From Sphingomonas sp. AX6 (lineage in GTDB: Bacteria; Pseudomonadota; Alphaproteobacteria; Sphingomonadales; Sphingomonadaceae), in assembly GCF_902506605.1 (NCBI RefSeq), contig NZ_LR733979.1, forward strand, positions 703,064 to 767,063: 64,000 bases of DNA, given 5' to 3'. The translations under genes were made by a program, and so were the position numbers. The notes beneath the pieces were generated by a model, which worked only from the letters and a program-made list of their open reading frames with translations, made no database searches and was not told the DNA's origin. Below are positions 24,936-32,966 of this stretch, in pieces. Each line of letters opens with the position of its first letter. Position 1 is the stretch's first letter.

Positions 24936-25111
24936 TGCTGACGTTGCAATGGCGAAAGCCTGCGCCGCGGCTGGCGCTGCGCTGGCGGGGTCCGGATCGC
25001 AAGACGCTGATCGCGACGCCGCCGGGCCAACTGCCCGCGGTGGCGGCGATCATCGGCCCCCAGGCCGAGGCCAATGTTTCAGGCGCGAACTGGTCCGCGC
25101 GCGAATGGTGA
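24935..25111 (+). CDS. 58-residue tail fibre region protein
   Basis: A short frame with start coupled to the previous stop (TGATG), encoding a Trp/Arg-rich N-terminus (MLTLQWRKPAPRLALRWRGP) and ending VSGANWSAREW. A very similar build is common in phage fibre clusters of sphingomonads. Function unknown. Confidence 0.6.
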   Translation: MLTLQWRKPAPRLALRWRGPDRKTLIATPPGQLPAVAAIIGPQAEANVSGANWSAREW

Positions 25112-25124
25112 AGGGAATGCACTG

Positions 25125-25694
25125 ATGGCACTCAAATTCTTTAAGGTCGCCGCCCTTCCGGGCGTGCTGGAGGGCGATGCCTTCTACTTCGTCTCGGCGC
25201 CGGGCAACGTCGCCGAATCCTATCTGACCGATGCCGCCGGAACGGCGAAGTCGATCGGTAACACGGCGATGATCGAGGCGATCGTTGGCCCGTTGATTGC
25301 GGCGGCCGTCGCACAACGCAACCAGATCGAGGTGGTCGCCGATATCGCCGCGCGCGATGCGCTGGCCGATCCCGGATACAACCAGATGGTGCTGGTGACC
25401 GATGCGTCGGCCGATCCGACGGTGGATGCGGGCGCGGCGCTCTATGTGTTCAACACCGCGACCGATCTGTTCACGAAGGTCGCCGAATATGAATCGGCCG
25501 ATTTTTCGTTCGCCTGGGACAATATTACCGGCAAGCCTTCCTCCTCGCCCGCCAACATCGACGATGCGGTCGCCAAGCGGCATGCGCACGCCAACCTGAC
25601 GACGCTCAACAAGCTGGGCGAGGCAGCGGGCGAGCTGACGTTCGACGGTGCGCCGGTCGGCGGTGGTGCCGACTGGAATACGGTGGCCTGGTAA
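25125..25694 (+). CDS. Tail fibre protein, N-terminal module type A
   Basis: A 189-residue fibre-like protein. Residues 2-45 (ALKFFKVAALPGVLEGDAFY..) are paralogous to the start of the next protein and probably form the virion-binding module. The rest contains a helical stretch, an AWDNITGKPSS phage-fibre repeat-like motif (W-x-x-I-T-G-K-P) and a C-terminal ADWNTVAW. GAAGGGA ribosome site before ATG 25125. Confidence 0.65.
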   Translation: MALKFFKVAALPGVLEGDAFYFVSAPGNVAESYLTDAAGTAKSIGNTAMIEAIVGPLIAAAVAQRNQIEVVADIAARDALADPGYNQMVLVTDASADPTVDAGAALYVFNTATDLFTKVAEYESADFSFAWDNITGKPSSSPANIDDAVAKRHAHANLTTLNKLGEAAGELTFDGAPVGGGADWNTVAW

Positions 25695-25697
25695 GTC

Positions 25698-26504
25698 ATG
25701 ACCGCGCTTCGAACCCATAAGGTGGTGGCCGCGCTGCCACCCGTGCTGGAGCCTAGCGCGCTCTATTTCGTGCGCGTCGGCGCGGGGTTCGACCTGTACG
25801 TCACTAACGAGTTGGGCCTGGTCGCGAGCTATAAGCAGAACCTGCCCACCGCGACGGTGGCGCAGTTCCGCAACGCGACGGCAGAACGGCTGCTGTCATC
25901 CGATATTTACTGGGCTGCGCAGGTGCCGGTGGCGCTGATCGATGGCGCGACGATCGCTGTAAACCTGGCGAACGGGATCAACTTTGCTGTCACGCTGGGC
26001 GGCAACCGAACGCTCGGCAATCCGAGCAGCCTCAAGCCCGGCCAGGCGGGGTCGATCTTCGTCACCGGTGCCGGTTACTCGCTCGCGTTCGCCTCCAACT
26101 GGGTGCCCGACGATCTCTCCACCTTCCCGGTGCTCAACCCAACCGGCGTGACCGAATTGCGATACAAGGTCGCGGAGGGCGGCAAGGTTCGGATTGCGGG
26201 AGGAAAGCCGACTTCAGGGGGCCTAACCTCGTTCTCGATTGTCGCTAGTCAGATGACCGCTTTCCATCATTTCAGAGCAGCGATGACTTTAGAAATGGAG
26301 TTTACGACGAACACAGGCGGCAACGGCAGCCAGTCGGTTCAGGTGGCCACCCCAACAAACATGATGGGCCAGGTCGGCATCCTCACGATAGCGTCCGCAC
26401 CCTACACCGGGCAGACCCTGACCCGTGCCTTTGCAGCCGGGGAAATGCTAAAAGCAAACTCGGGCGGGCAGATCCTGATTATTGGCTGCAAGGTGGTAGG
26501 ATGA
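25698..26504 (+). CDS. Tail fibre protein, receptor-binding candidate
   Basis: A 268-residue protein with the same N-terminal module as its neighbour (ALRTHKVVAALPPVLEPSALYFV). The middle is a beta-rich shaft (ATIAVNLANGINFAVTLGGNRTLG). The C-terminal third (from about 26,230) is encoded by DNA visibly less GC-rich than its surroundings, consistent with exchange of a receptor-binding tip. Overlaps the next gene (ATGA). Confidence 0.65.
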   Translation: MTALRTHKVVAALPPVLEPSALYFVRVGAGFDLYVTNELGLVASYKQNLPTATVAQFRNATAERLLSSDIYWAAQVPVALIDGATIAVNLANGINFAVTLGGNRTLGNPSSLKPGQAGSIFVTGAGYSLAFASNWVPDDLSTFPVLNPTGVTELRYKVAEGGKVRIAGGKPTSGGLTSFSIVASQMTAFHHFRAAMTLEMEFTTNTGGNGSQSVQVATPTNMMGQVGILTIASAPYTGQTLTRAFAAGEMLKANSGGQILIIGCKVVG

Positions 26505-27121
26505 TGCGAGAATATGCGTATCTCTCGTCCGGCAACTGGATCGCTGTAACCGCACCATTCGAACTGGACGAAATCAACTACCCCTCGGACTGGCTCGCTT
26601 TAGCAACCGATGCCGAGCGCGCCGCGATTGGCGTCTATCCCATCGTTGAGCCCGACGCGCCACCAAGCGGCCATCGCGTCATCGGATCACGGCTCGAGGA
26701 TCACGACGGCCTGCCGGTGCGGGTGCTCGAAACGGAGGCGATACCCGACGCAGAAGTGCGCCAGGGGCGTCGCCGCGAGGTTGATCAGCGGATCGAGCAG
26801 GCGTTTGGGCTTGGCTATCCACCAGCGCATCCGGCCTTCGTGGGCGAGCGGCTTCAGGTGCGAGGCAACGAGGATCGCACCAACTGGCTGACGTCGCAAG
26901 CCAGCTACTCGGCCGCGGTCGCGGGAGGGCATGGCGATGTCATCGGCGCGACGTTCCGGACAATGGGCAATGCAACGATCACCGTCAGCTACGCCGAAGG
27001 TCTGCACATCCTGCTCGGCATGGCCGCGTGGGGTCAGACGATCATGGCGCGCAGCTGGGCGCTGAAGGACGCGATCGAGGCGGGTGAGCCGATCGATATC
27101 GACGCCGGATGGCCGGAGTGA
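26501..27121 (+). CDS. Tail fibre-associated/assembly protein (DUF4376-like C-terminus)
   Basis: A 206-residue protein. The N-terminal part with WIAVTAPFELDEINYPSDWL resembles short tail assembly proteins; the C-terminal half contains RREVDQRIEQAFGLGYP and WLTSQASYSAAVAGG, like DUF4376. It probably assists or decorates the fibre encoded just upstream. Two adjacent ATGs (26501, 26504) are possible. Overlaps the next gene by 13 bases. Confidence 0.6.
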   Translation: MMREYAYLSSGNWIAVTAPFELDEINYPSDWLALATDAERAAIGVYPIVEPDAPPSGHRVIGSRLEDHDGLPVRVLETEAIPDAEVRQGRRREVDQRIEQAFGLGYPPAHPAFVGERLQVRGNEDRTNWLTSQASYSAAVAGGHGDVIGATFRTMGNATITVSYAEGLHILLGMAAWGQTIMARSWALKDAIEAGEPIDIDAGWPE

Positions 27122-27501
27122 GCAGCTTCACCGATGCGACGTTCGAGCCCACCGGCGAGCGCCGCGCTGGCCGCGCGCTGTACCGGATCGTCGAGGGGAT
27201 GCGGTTCGACATCGGGTTCCTTGGATCGAGCTTGAGCGTATGGGTGCCGCCGGGTTTCGTAACCGATGGGCCGTCGGTCCCGGTCTGGTTGCGCTGGGCT
27301 CTGCCTGTCGGCCGGATGATTAAAGCCGCCGCCGTCCATGACTGCCTGCGCGAAGACCTGCGCTTTTCGAAGCTCGAGGGCGACGCGATCTTCCTGACCG
27401 CAATGCGAGCGGAACGCACGCCCGCATGGCTGCGCGAGCTCGCTTTCGTTGCGGTGCGGCTGAACGGCAGCCGGGCGCGCGCGGCGGCAGCAGCCTCTTG
27501 A
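27109..27501 (+). CDS. DUF1353 family protein
   Basis: A protein of 130 residues with FVTDGPSVPVWLRWALP, IKAAAVHDCLRE and an Arg/Ala-rich C-terminus, matching DUF1353 (VPxGFxTDxASxP..., AAxxHDxLY). Conserved Asp and His residues (D in FVTDG, H-D in VHDC) suggest a metal-dependent enzyme, but function is unestablished. Often found between tail and lysis genes. Confidence 0.8.
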   Translation: MAGVSSFTDATFEPTGERRAGRALYRIVEGMRFDIGFLGSSLSVWVPPGFVTDGPSVPVWLRWALPVGRMIKAAAVHDCLREDLRFSKLEGDAIFLTAMRAERTPAWLRELAFVAVRLNGSRARAAAAAS

Positions 27502-27514
27502 AGGATGCGTCCTG

Positions 27515-27673
27515 ATGGAATTAGAAGGCTCAAGTCATCGGATGGGGGTCCTTATGTTCGCATTTGTGCGGTGCCTATTTCGCGGTCATTCATGGCGCAA
27601 CAGCAGTTCGCGCCCCGGGTATCAAACCTGCGTTCGCTGTCAGAAACGACGCCCTAAACAGCACCTGAGATAG
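27515..27673 (+). CDS. DUF1660-like small phage protein
   Basis: A 52-residue frame in an otherwise empty stretch. The core RCLFRGHSWRN followed by TCVRCQKRRP carries Cys, His and a C-x2-C pair in the order of DUF1660 prophage proteins, suggesting a small zinc ribbon. Starts at 27515, 27542 and 27554 are in frame; the last gives the usual length. No function known. Confidence 0.55.
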   Translation: MELEGSSHRMGVLMFAFVRCLFRGHSWRNSSSRPGYQTCVRCQKRRPKQHLR

Positions 27674-27836
27674 CACCCGCCGTAGCCGTAAAAGCCGCGG
27701 CTGAAGCCGCAAATTGTCCGCTTAGTACCACCGGCCAACTCCATCTTCAGCGTGAAGCTCCCGTTCCGGTCGAGCGTCACGATCAACGATCTGCGTGATC
27801 TCGCCCGACGATAGCGGGCATCTTCGGAGCGATTGC
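27674..27836. other. Short intergenic stretch before the lysis genes
   Basis: No convincing gene on either strand. It includes a small hairpin sequence (GCCGCGGCTGAAGCCGC near 27,690) and must carry the ribosome site for the first membrane protein. Confidence 0.4.
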
Positions 27837-28370
27837 ATGACGAATGACAGCCTGGCCACCCAAGCGGTGGCTGCGGGTCCGATGACGGCTGCCCCGCCCA
27901 GTTTCGATGGGCAGGGGTGGTTGTTCGTCATCAACCTGACGACGTTCACGGCCGGGTTCTACCTGATGCTGATGTTCATCGCCTGGCAGGCGTATCACAT
28001 TGGCCGTAACCGCAAGCGCGACGGCTGGCGCGACCCGGTGACGCTGTGGCGATTGACCGGACTGCTAATGGCGACGGGCCTGTGCCTTCGATGCGGGGCT
28101 GAAGCGTTCAATCTGTGGTCTTGGGATGCGCGGTTTCCGGAGCAATCGGCGCGCGCGCTGGAGTTCAAGCGGTTCATCGACCCGTTCGCCTGGGGGTTCG
28201 GGATGGCAGGACTGGCGCTGTTCTCGCTGTCTGCTCGCGGGCTGGTCCCGCAGCTGCGACGGCAGCCCTTTCCCGTCGATATGTGGGCATCCCTGCCGAT
28301 GCTCTGGCGACCCGCCGCGGTCGTTGCACTGACGTTCGTCGCCTCGATCGGGGTGGTGACGTTTCGATGA
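27837..28370 (+). CDS. Phage membrane protein with four helices, lysis region
   Basis: A 177-residue protein with about four hydrophobic segments (LFVINLTTFTAGFYLMLMFI; LTGLLMATGLCL; GFGMAGLALFSLSA; AAVVALTFVASIGVV). It precedes a second membrane protein and the endolysin and might be a holin or antiholin, but it is larger than typical holins. Overlaps the next gene (ATGA). Confidence 0.6.
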   Translation: MTNDSLATQAVAAGPMTAAPPSFDGQGWLFVINLTTFTAGFYLMLMFIAWQAYHIGRNRKRDGWRDPVTLWRLTGLLMATGLCLRCGAEAFNLWSWDARFPEQSARALEFKRFIDPFAWGFGMAGLALFSLSARGLVPQLRRQPFPVDMWASLPMLWRPAAVVALTFVASIGVVTFR

Positions 28371-28807
28371 TTCTCGAGCGTGTGGGGGCGTCCGTGTTCG
28401 GATTACTTACGGCGGCAACGGTCGTCGCGCCGCAACCTATGGTGCGGCATTTCCTAGGCTATCCGTTCGAGGTGCCCAGCATGATCGCCGCGTTGTTCGC
28501 GGTGGCGATCACGCGGGTGATCATCTCGATGCGCGCCAAATCGATCCCCAAGCCGCTCGACGTGGCGGTGCTGGTCCTGGTGCTGTCGTCGACGGCGGTG
28601 GTGGTGATCGGCTCGCACGCCAGCATCATCCCAGCGTTCCTGTGGGGCACCGGCCTTGCTGGCTTGGGCGAGGGCATCCTGAAGATCGCCGAAAAGTTCG
28701 TGGCCGTCGGTCTCGAGAAGGTCGGCATTGAGGTGCCCAAGGCAGACACCAGCGACGAGGCGGCGATTGAGGCCGCGATGCACACCCTCGACCAAGTTCC
28801 CGACTGA
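28367..28807 (+). CDS. Holin-like membrane protein
   Basis: A 146-residue protein with an N-terminal hydrophobic helix, FEVPSMIAALFAVAITRVII, LDVAVLVLVLSSTAVVVIG and a further helix (ASIIPAFLWGTGLAGLGEGIL), ending with a charged tail. This three-to-four helix build immediately before the endolysin is what a holin would look like. Assignment is by topology and place, not by motif. Confidence 0.6.
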   Translation: MILERVGASVFGLLTAATVVAPQPMVRHFLGYPFEVPSMIAALFAVAITRVIISMRAKSIPKPLDVAVLVLVLSSTAVVVIGSHASIIPAFLWGTGLAGLGEGILKIAEKFVAVGLEKVGIEVPKADTSDEAAIEAAMHTLDQVPD

Positions 28808-28815
28808 AAGGACTG

Positions 28816-29589
28816 ATGATGACGCCACGTCAGCAGCTCGCGGCCGCCGTGCGGCCGTTCGGGCCGGGGGGCGTCATGCTCCCCCGCCATATCGACCCGT
28901 TCAACGTCTTTGCCGATGCGCTGGGTATCCCGCGCGACGGCGCGGACTCCGATCAGCAAATTGGCCTTAGTGCCGGTGACTTCGCTGCCGCTGCCAAGCT
29001 GCTGGGCTGCACGGTCGCGCAGATCCGCGCGGTGGACGAGGTGGAAAGCGGGAGCGGCTGGTTCAGCGATGTTCGCTCGGCAATCCTCGACCTGGACGGA
29101 CCCGGCGGCTTCATCGACGGGCCGCACCTGCCCAAGATCCTGTTCGAGGCTCATATCTTCGATCGGCACACCGACGGACGGTTCCGCGCGGCGCATCCCA
29201 ACCTGTCGTTGGCGTCCTGGAACAAGGCGCTCTACGTCGGCGGGCAAGGCGAATGGGAGCGACTGCACCGCGCCATGCAGCTGGATCGCCGAGCGGCGCT
29301 GATGTCGGCGTCTGTGGGTCGATACCAGATCATGGGGTTCAACCACCGGCTGGCGGGGTTCGCAACGGTCGAAGCATATTGGGACGCCATGATGGACAGC
29401 GAGCGTGCTCACCTCGACGCATTCGTCGCCTTCATCAGCAACGCCAAACTGGTGAATGCCCTTCGGCAGATCAGCAACGTCCACGCCGCCAACATCCCGT
29501 TCGCGCGGGGATATAACGGCACCGGCTACGCCAAGAATCAGTATCATGTGAAAATCGCGAAAGCGCACAAGAAGTGGAGCGGGTCATGA
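28816..29589 (+). CDS. Endolysin, N-acetylmuramidase family
   Basis: A 257-residue protein whose C-terminal domain (about 60-255) matches the DUF3380 N-acetylmuramidases: AVDEVESGSGWF with the presumed catalytic Glu77, LPKILFEAHIFDRHT, and SASVGRYQIMGFNH. It should cleave peptidoglycan glycan strands to release phage. The N-terminal 55 residues resemble a short binding or linker domain. No signal peptide, so it depends on a holin. Overlaps the spanin gene (ATGA). Confidence 0.88.
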   Translation: MMTPRQQLAAAVRPFGPGGVMLPRHIDPFNVFADALGIPRDGADSDQQIGLSAGDFAAAAKLLGCTVAQIRAVDEVESGSGWFSDVRSAILDLDGPGGFIDGPHLPKILFEAHIFDRHTDGRFRAAHPNLSLASWNKALYVGGQGEWERLHRAMQLDRRAALMSASVGRYQIMGFNHRLAGFATVEAYWDAMMDSERAHLDAFVAFISNAKLVNALRQISNVHAANIPFARGYNGTGYAKNQYHVKIAKAHKKWSGS

Positions 29590-30179
29590 CCCTGATGAGG
29601 TTCTGGTATCTCCCCGTCATCGCTGCGCTGCTCGCGTTTGGCGCATGGGAGAAAGTGCGGGCGGACAAAGCGACTGCGATTAATGATCGCGCCGTCGAAG
29701 CCGTGGCCGTTGTCTACGGATGGTCGGACGGTCGCACCATCGCGCGCGATCAGGTGCCGATCGCGATCCAGCGATTAGGCACAACAATCACAGATACGCG
29801 GCGCGCGCGCGAACAGGCCGCCCGCCTCGATGCCGAGAATATCAACCGCGTCCGCAATGCGCAGGATGCGATTACGAAGGATGTCGTCGATGATTATGAA
29901 GCCCGCATTGCCGCTGCTCGGGGCCGCGCTGACGCTCTCCGCCTGCAACTCGACGCCCAAGCCCGCGCCGATCCCGGTGGTGGCGGAGACGCGCCAGTGC
30001 CCGGCCTTCGCGACGCCGCCGCGCGAATTGATGAAACCGCCGGAGAAGGTGGACTATCTGTCGCCGAGCGGCTGATCGCCACCGAAACCGCACTCCGCCT
30101 TATTGCACTTCAGGCTTGGATTGAGGCGCAGGCGGGGCTTCACCCTGACGGTATGGGTTCTTCTTCCCCTGCCCGGTGA
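29586..30179 (+). CDS. Inner-membrane spanin (Rz-like)
   Basis: A 197-residue protein with one N-terminal membrane helix (FWYLPVIAALLAFGAWE) and a long periplasmic helical region rich in Ala, Arg and Asp, as for Rz-type i-spanins. Its gene contains the o-spanin in the +1 frame. Its last 80 bases overlap the convergent minus-strand gene. Confidence 0.75.
   Translation: MTLMRFWYLPVIAALLAFGAWEKVRADKATAINDRAVEAVAVVYGWSDGRTIARDQVPIAIQRLGTTITDTRRAREQAARLDAENINRVRNAQDAITKDVVDDYEARIAAARGRADALRLQLDAQARADPGGGGDAPVPGLRDAAARIDETAGEGGLSVAERLIATETALRLIALQAWIEAQAGLHPDGMGSSSPAR
29890..30075 (+). CDS. Outer-membrane lipoprotein spanin (Rz1-like), nested in Rz
   Basis: Wholly within the Rz-like gene in another frame. 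The 61-residue product has a signal peptide and lipobox TLSAC (Cys about residue 19), then a proline-rich mature part (STPKPAPIPVV) as in Rz1. AAGGA at 29877-29881 is placed eight bases before ATG 29890. Together with Rz it would fuse the inner and outer membranes at lysis. Confidence 0.75.
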   Translation: MIMKPALPLLGAALTLSACNSTPKPAPIPVVAETRQCPAFATPPRELMKPPEKVDYLSPSG

Positions 30180-30483
30180 TCGTGGTCAGGCGCTCGAACG
30201 TCGCGCGCCACACAATCCACATGTCTTCATCCCGGTGCGGGATGCGGAGGTGTGCGTGGATCGCCCTATGACTGTTTTCGAGCGCGATGCCGCGGGATAC
30301 CGACCCTTCCGATAGCGCACGCCAGAAGTCGTCGAAAACGCGCCGGTCGCTCGGCTGGATCGAATGCAGATAGGCGAGCGCAAACTTCACCGCGTAGCTT
30401 TGCGGGTTCTGAAGATAGCGGGCGGTGTGTACGGCTTCTTCGAGGGTCAATAGCGCCGCGCGGGTAAGGACCGGGTCGCTCAT
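30100..30483 (-). CDS. Conserved phage protein of unknown function
   Basis: A 127-residue protein beginning MSDPVLTRAALLTLEEAVH, with a helical core and a motif RVFDDFWRALSEG, then a disordered C-terminus rich in Pro and Gln. The start overlaps the stop of the upstream regulator gene (ATGA), so the two are coupled. The 3' end overlaps the Rz-like gene by 80 bases tail to tail. Function unknown, probably linked to the regulator. Confidence 0.65.
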   Translation of the reverse strand: MSDPVLTRAALLTLEEAVHTARYLQNPQSYAVKFALAYLHSIQPSDRRVFDDFWRALSEGSVSRGIALENSHRAIHAHLRIPHRDEDMWIVWRATFERLTTITGQGKKNPYRQGEAPPAPQSKPEVQ

Positions 30484-30713
30484 TGCAGTGGTGGGGTCCA
30501 CGGATCCCGCGCACCCAATTCGCGCTCGTCGATATCCAGACATATGGCCAGATGCCGGCGCTCGTCTTCGGGCAGACGTCTGGGCGTGCCCCGCCGAAGG
30601 TACTGTTGCAGATAGGCGGGGTTGCGGCCGATCAGGGTCGAAAGCTCTGTCAGGCTCTTGCCGCGCTGGCCTGCGCGTTGCTCCAGCTGGTGGCGGGGGT
30701 CGCATTGGTGCAC
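30480..30713 (-). CDS. Small XRE-like DNA-binding regulator
   Basis: A 77-residue protein with a helix-turn-helix SLTELSTLIGRNPAYLQQYL followed by RRGTPRRLPEDERRHLAICL. The sequence closely resembles the N-terminal DNA-binding domain of sphingomonad S24-peptidase repressors, but here there is no peptidase domain. GTG start with AAGGAG seven bases upstream. It may regulate the minus-strand accessory cluster or phage lysogeny. Confidence 0.7.
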   Translation of the reverse strand: MHQCDPRHQLEQRAGQRGKSLTELSTLIGRNPAYLQQYLRRGTPRRLPEDERRHLAICLDIDERELGARDPWTPPLQ

Positions 30714-30780
30714 CGAATCACTCCTTGTCCGAACCAGAACAGGGAGAGAACAAAACCCAACATTGCAAGGGTGGTGCTTG

Positions 30781-30981
30781 TTAAGGCGCGTGTGAATCGA
30801 CGTTTTCGGACGAACGTTTGTGCTGGACCCTTCGCGCCATGTCGGCGAGCCGCTCGAATGACGCAGCGGCCTTGTTGTACCGCTCTCGCTCCTTTGCCAA
30901 GTCCGTCGATGCGGCTTGTTTGCGGCAGGATGCGGCCTGTTCCAGATAATGATCCAAGTTTTCGAGTAAGCTTTTTGGCAT
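30781..30981 (-). CDS. Small helical protein of unknown function
   Basis: A 66-residue Ala/Lys/Glu-rich protein (MPKSLLENLDHYLEQAASCR, then RYNKAAASFERLADMARR) resembling short two-helix hypothetical proteins widespread in alphaproteobacteria. ATG 30981 has AGGTG upstream; a GTG at 30987 is an alternative. Confidence 0.55.
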   Translation of the reverse strand: MPKSLLENLDHYLEQAASCRKQAASTDLAKERERYNKAAASFERLADMARRVQHKRSSENVDSHAP

Positions 30982-31038
30982 GCTCACCTGATAGCCGATT
31001 TTCGCTTCGAGGAGAACCGACGAGCTGCTTGAGCGCCC

Positions 31039-31623
31039 TTATCGCACAACCATTAGCTGCGACGGAAACGGCTGCGCGAGCGCGACGGCTCCCTCATAAT
31101 CAGTAGTCAGCCAGTGATCGTAATCGGCCTCGTCGAGGATCACCGGCATCGCCTTTGGATGCAGGGGCGCAACCAGTGGGTTGGGATCGGTCGTCAAGAA
31201 GGCGAACGCATCGCCTTCCTCGGTCGGCCGCCAGATCCCGGCGAACGCCGCGACTGGGCGATCGGACACGTCGAACCAGTGTTCTTCGCGGCCCTGGCCG
31301 ATCTTGGGCTCGGCAAACTCGGTGAACGGCACCAGGCACCGCCGTGCAGGCGTGGTGAGCATTGACTTCCAGAAGCTGCTGGTCAGGTTGCGGACGTTGG
31401 TGATCCGTTTGGTGACCGTCGTGCCGGGACGTTTGCCGGCGGTCGTCAGCGGCACGCCCCATTGCATGGTTTCGATGATGCGTGCGCCGTCCTCAATGCG
31501 CGCGATTGCCGCCTGCCGGCGCGGCCATGCGTCGGTCTCGGGCGCCGTCGCACGAACGGTGAAGCCAGCATATTCAGCCCAGGTAGGGATCGCGTCCGGG
31601 TTCAGGCGATAGTGGTTGCACAT
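31039..31623 (-). CDS. SRAP domain protein (HMCES/YedK family)
   Basis: A 194-residue SRAP protein. Cys2, exposed after Met removal, is the family's residue that forms a covalent link with abasic sites in single-stranded DNA; the other landmarks are present (TNVRNL near 75-80, RCLVP followed by Glu102, and His155 in HPKAMPVIL). Such proteins protect or repair abasic DNA and are often carried by phages. It follows a 50-residue gene by seven bases and is probably in one transcript with it. Confidence 0.9.
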   Translation of the reverse strand: MCNHYRLNPDAIPTWAEYAGFTVRATAPETDAWPRRQAAIARIEDGARIIETMQWGVPLTTAGKRPGTTVTKRITNVRNLTSSFWKSMLTTPARRCLVPFTEFAEPKIGQGREEHWFDVSDRPVAAFAGIWRPTEEGDAFAFLTTDPNPLVAPLHPKAMPVILDEADYDHWLTTDYEGAVALAQPFPSQLMVVR

Positions 31624-31630
31624 CGCCGGA

Positions 31631-31783
31631 TCAGAATTCGAGGTCGCGCCGCTGCATCTCTGGGATCAGGCGTTCGACCTCTGGGTCGCCAACTTCCTGC
31701 GACGTCGCGAGATACACAGCCAGCAGCTGCGTATCGGTGAGTTGCTCGATCTGATCTGCGCTAAGTGGTTCGGGACTCGTCAT
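31631..31783 (-). CDS. 50-residue acidic protein upstream of SRAP gene
   Basis: A short frame (MTSPEPLSADQIEQLTDTQL, ending RRDLEF) seven bases before the SRAP start. Acidic helical composition and tight spacing support a real gene. Function unknown. Confidence 0.55.
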   Translation of the reverse strand: MTSPEPLSADQIEQLTDTQLLAVYLATSQEVGDPEVERLIPEMQRRDLEF

Positions 31784-32004
31784 CGGGTGAACATAGCCCC
31801 AGCCGCGTGCGAGGCCAACGCACTCACCACGGTCAATTTAGAGACACGTCCGCCACCGGCATCGGCAAACCGATATCGGCCAGAGCGGGGGTGCCGTGCG
31901 TCAACACGGCAACCGACGAGGGGGGCCTCGTCACGCGCGGCTGGCCAAGCCGCTAACGCCCCGCACCCGTCGAGCGGGTGGGGCTACCTAGAGCAAGAAA
32001 ACCT
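31784..32004. other. Divergent promoter region
   Basis: About 220 bases between the minus-strand SRAP cluster and the plus-strand methylase. TTGACC (read on the minus strand, near 31,837) could be a -35 element for the SRAP cluster, without a clear -10. A strong hairpin (CACCCG, loop TCGAG, CGGGTG at 31964-31980, extendable) lies about 25 bases before the methylase ATG and could limit its translation or stabilise the mRNA. Confidence 0.4.
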
Positions 32005-32811
32005 ATGGACACCTTAACGACCGTTCGGCCGACGAATCCGGCAGCCCCGTACTTGGGGGGCAAGCGCAACCTGGCAGCGCGCTTGATCAAGATCATCGCT
32101 GCCACTCCGCACGAAAGCTATGTTGAACCGTTCGTGGGGATGGGTGGCGTGTTTCTGCGCCGACCGTTTCAGGCGCGCGCGGAGGTGATCAACGACATCT
32201 CCCGCGACGTCTCGAACCTCTCCCGCATCCTGCAACGCCACTATGTGCCGCTGATGGACATGCTCCGCTGGCAATTGACCAGCCGCGCAGAGTTTGACCG
32301 TCTGAAGGCTGCGAACGCTGACACGCTCACCGATCTGGAGCGCGCCGCGCGCTTCCTATACCTCCAGCGCATCAGCTTTGGCGGGAAGGTCAGTGGCCGG
32401 CACTTCGGTGTCGATCGCCGGACGCCTGCCCGGTTCGATGTGACAAAGCTCGAGCAAACGCTTGCCGATATTCATGAACGGCTGGCGCGCGTGACGATCG
32501 AATGCCTGCCCTATGCCGACCTGATGCGCCGCTATGATGGGCCGGGGACGCTGTTTTATCTCGATCCGCCCTATTGGGGCTGCGAGCGGGACTATGGCGA
32601 AGGCGTATTTGATCGCGATGATTTCGAGCGGCTGGCGGGGCAACTGTCCCAAATCAGCGGTCGGTTTATTTTGTCGATTAATGCGACGCCTGGCGCGCGG
32701 GAAGTATTTGGTCGGTTCGCGATCGAGGACGTCACCACCACGTACACGATCGGCTCCGCCAGCGGTGCAGGAAAGAAGGTCGGCGAATTGATTGTTAGCA
32801 ACAGCCTCTAA
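32005..32811 (+). CDS. DNA adenine methylase, D12 class
   Basis: A 268-residue Dam-like N6-adenine methyltransferase. The AdoMet-binding motifs are APYLGGKRNLA near residue 14 and YVEPFVGMGGVFL near 35, and the catalytic motif DPPYW near 187. An orphan phage enzyme with no adjoining restriction gene, it probably protects phage DNA from host restriction or affects its regulation. The ATG at 32005 is preferred because homologues start shortly before the PYLGGK motif. Confidence 0.9.
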   Translation: MDTLTTVRPTNPAAPYLGGKRNLAARLIKIIAATPHESYVEPFVGMGGVFLRRPFQARAEVINDISRDVSNLSRILQRHYVPLMDMLRWQLTSRAEFDRLKAANADTLTDLERAARFLYLQRISFGGKVSGRHFGVDRRTPARFDVTKLEQTLADIHERLARVTIECLPYADLMRRYDGPGTLFYLDPPYWGCERDYGEGVFDRDDFERLAGQLSQISGRFILSINATPGAREVFGRFAIEDVTTTYTIGSASGAGKKVGELIVSNSL

Positions 32812-32826
32812 CGTTGAAGGCTCAGA

Positions 32827-32862
32827 CCCAGCCGTCACACCTTCGTGTCGATGGCGGCTGGG
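32827..32862. terminator. Hairpin between convergent genes
   Basis: CCCAGCCG and CGGCTGGG (perfect, eight pairs) enclose ACAC/GTGT. There is no T-run on either side. It lies between the ends of the methylase and the minus-strand membrane protein and may end both transcripts, possibly with Rho. Confidence 0.45.
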
Positions 32863-32966
32863 CTAGCCCCAGCATGAACCGAATCGGTATTTGTACACTC
32901 TGGAACGACAGCGTTCGGTGCGGGGACTAAATGGCCGGAACTGGGTGGGAAGCGGTCAATGCGGGC

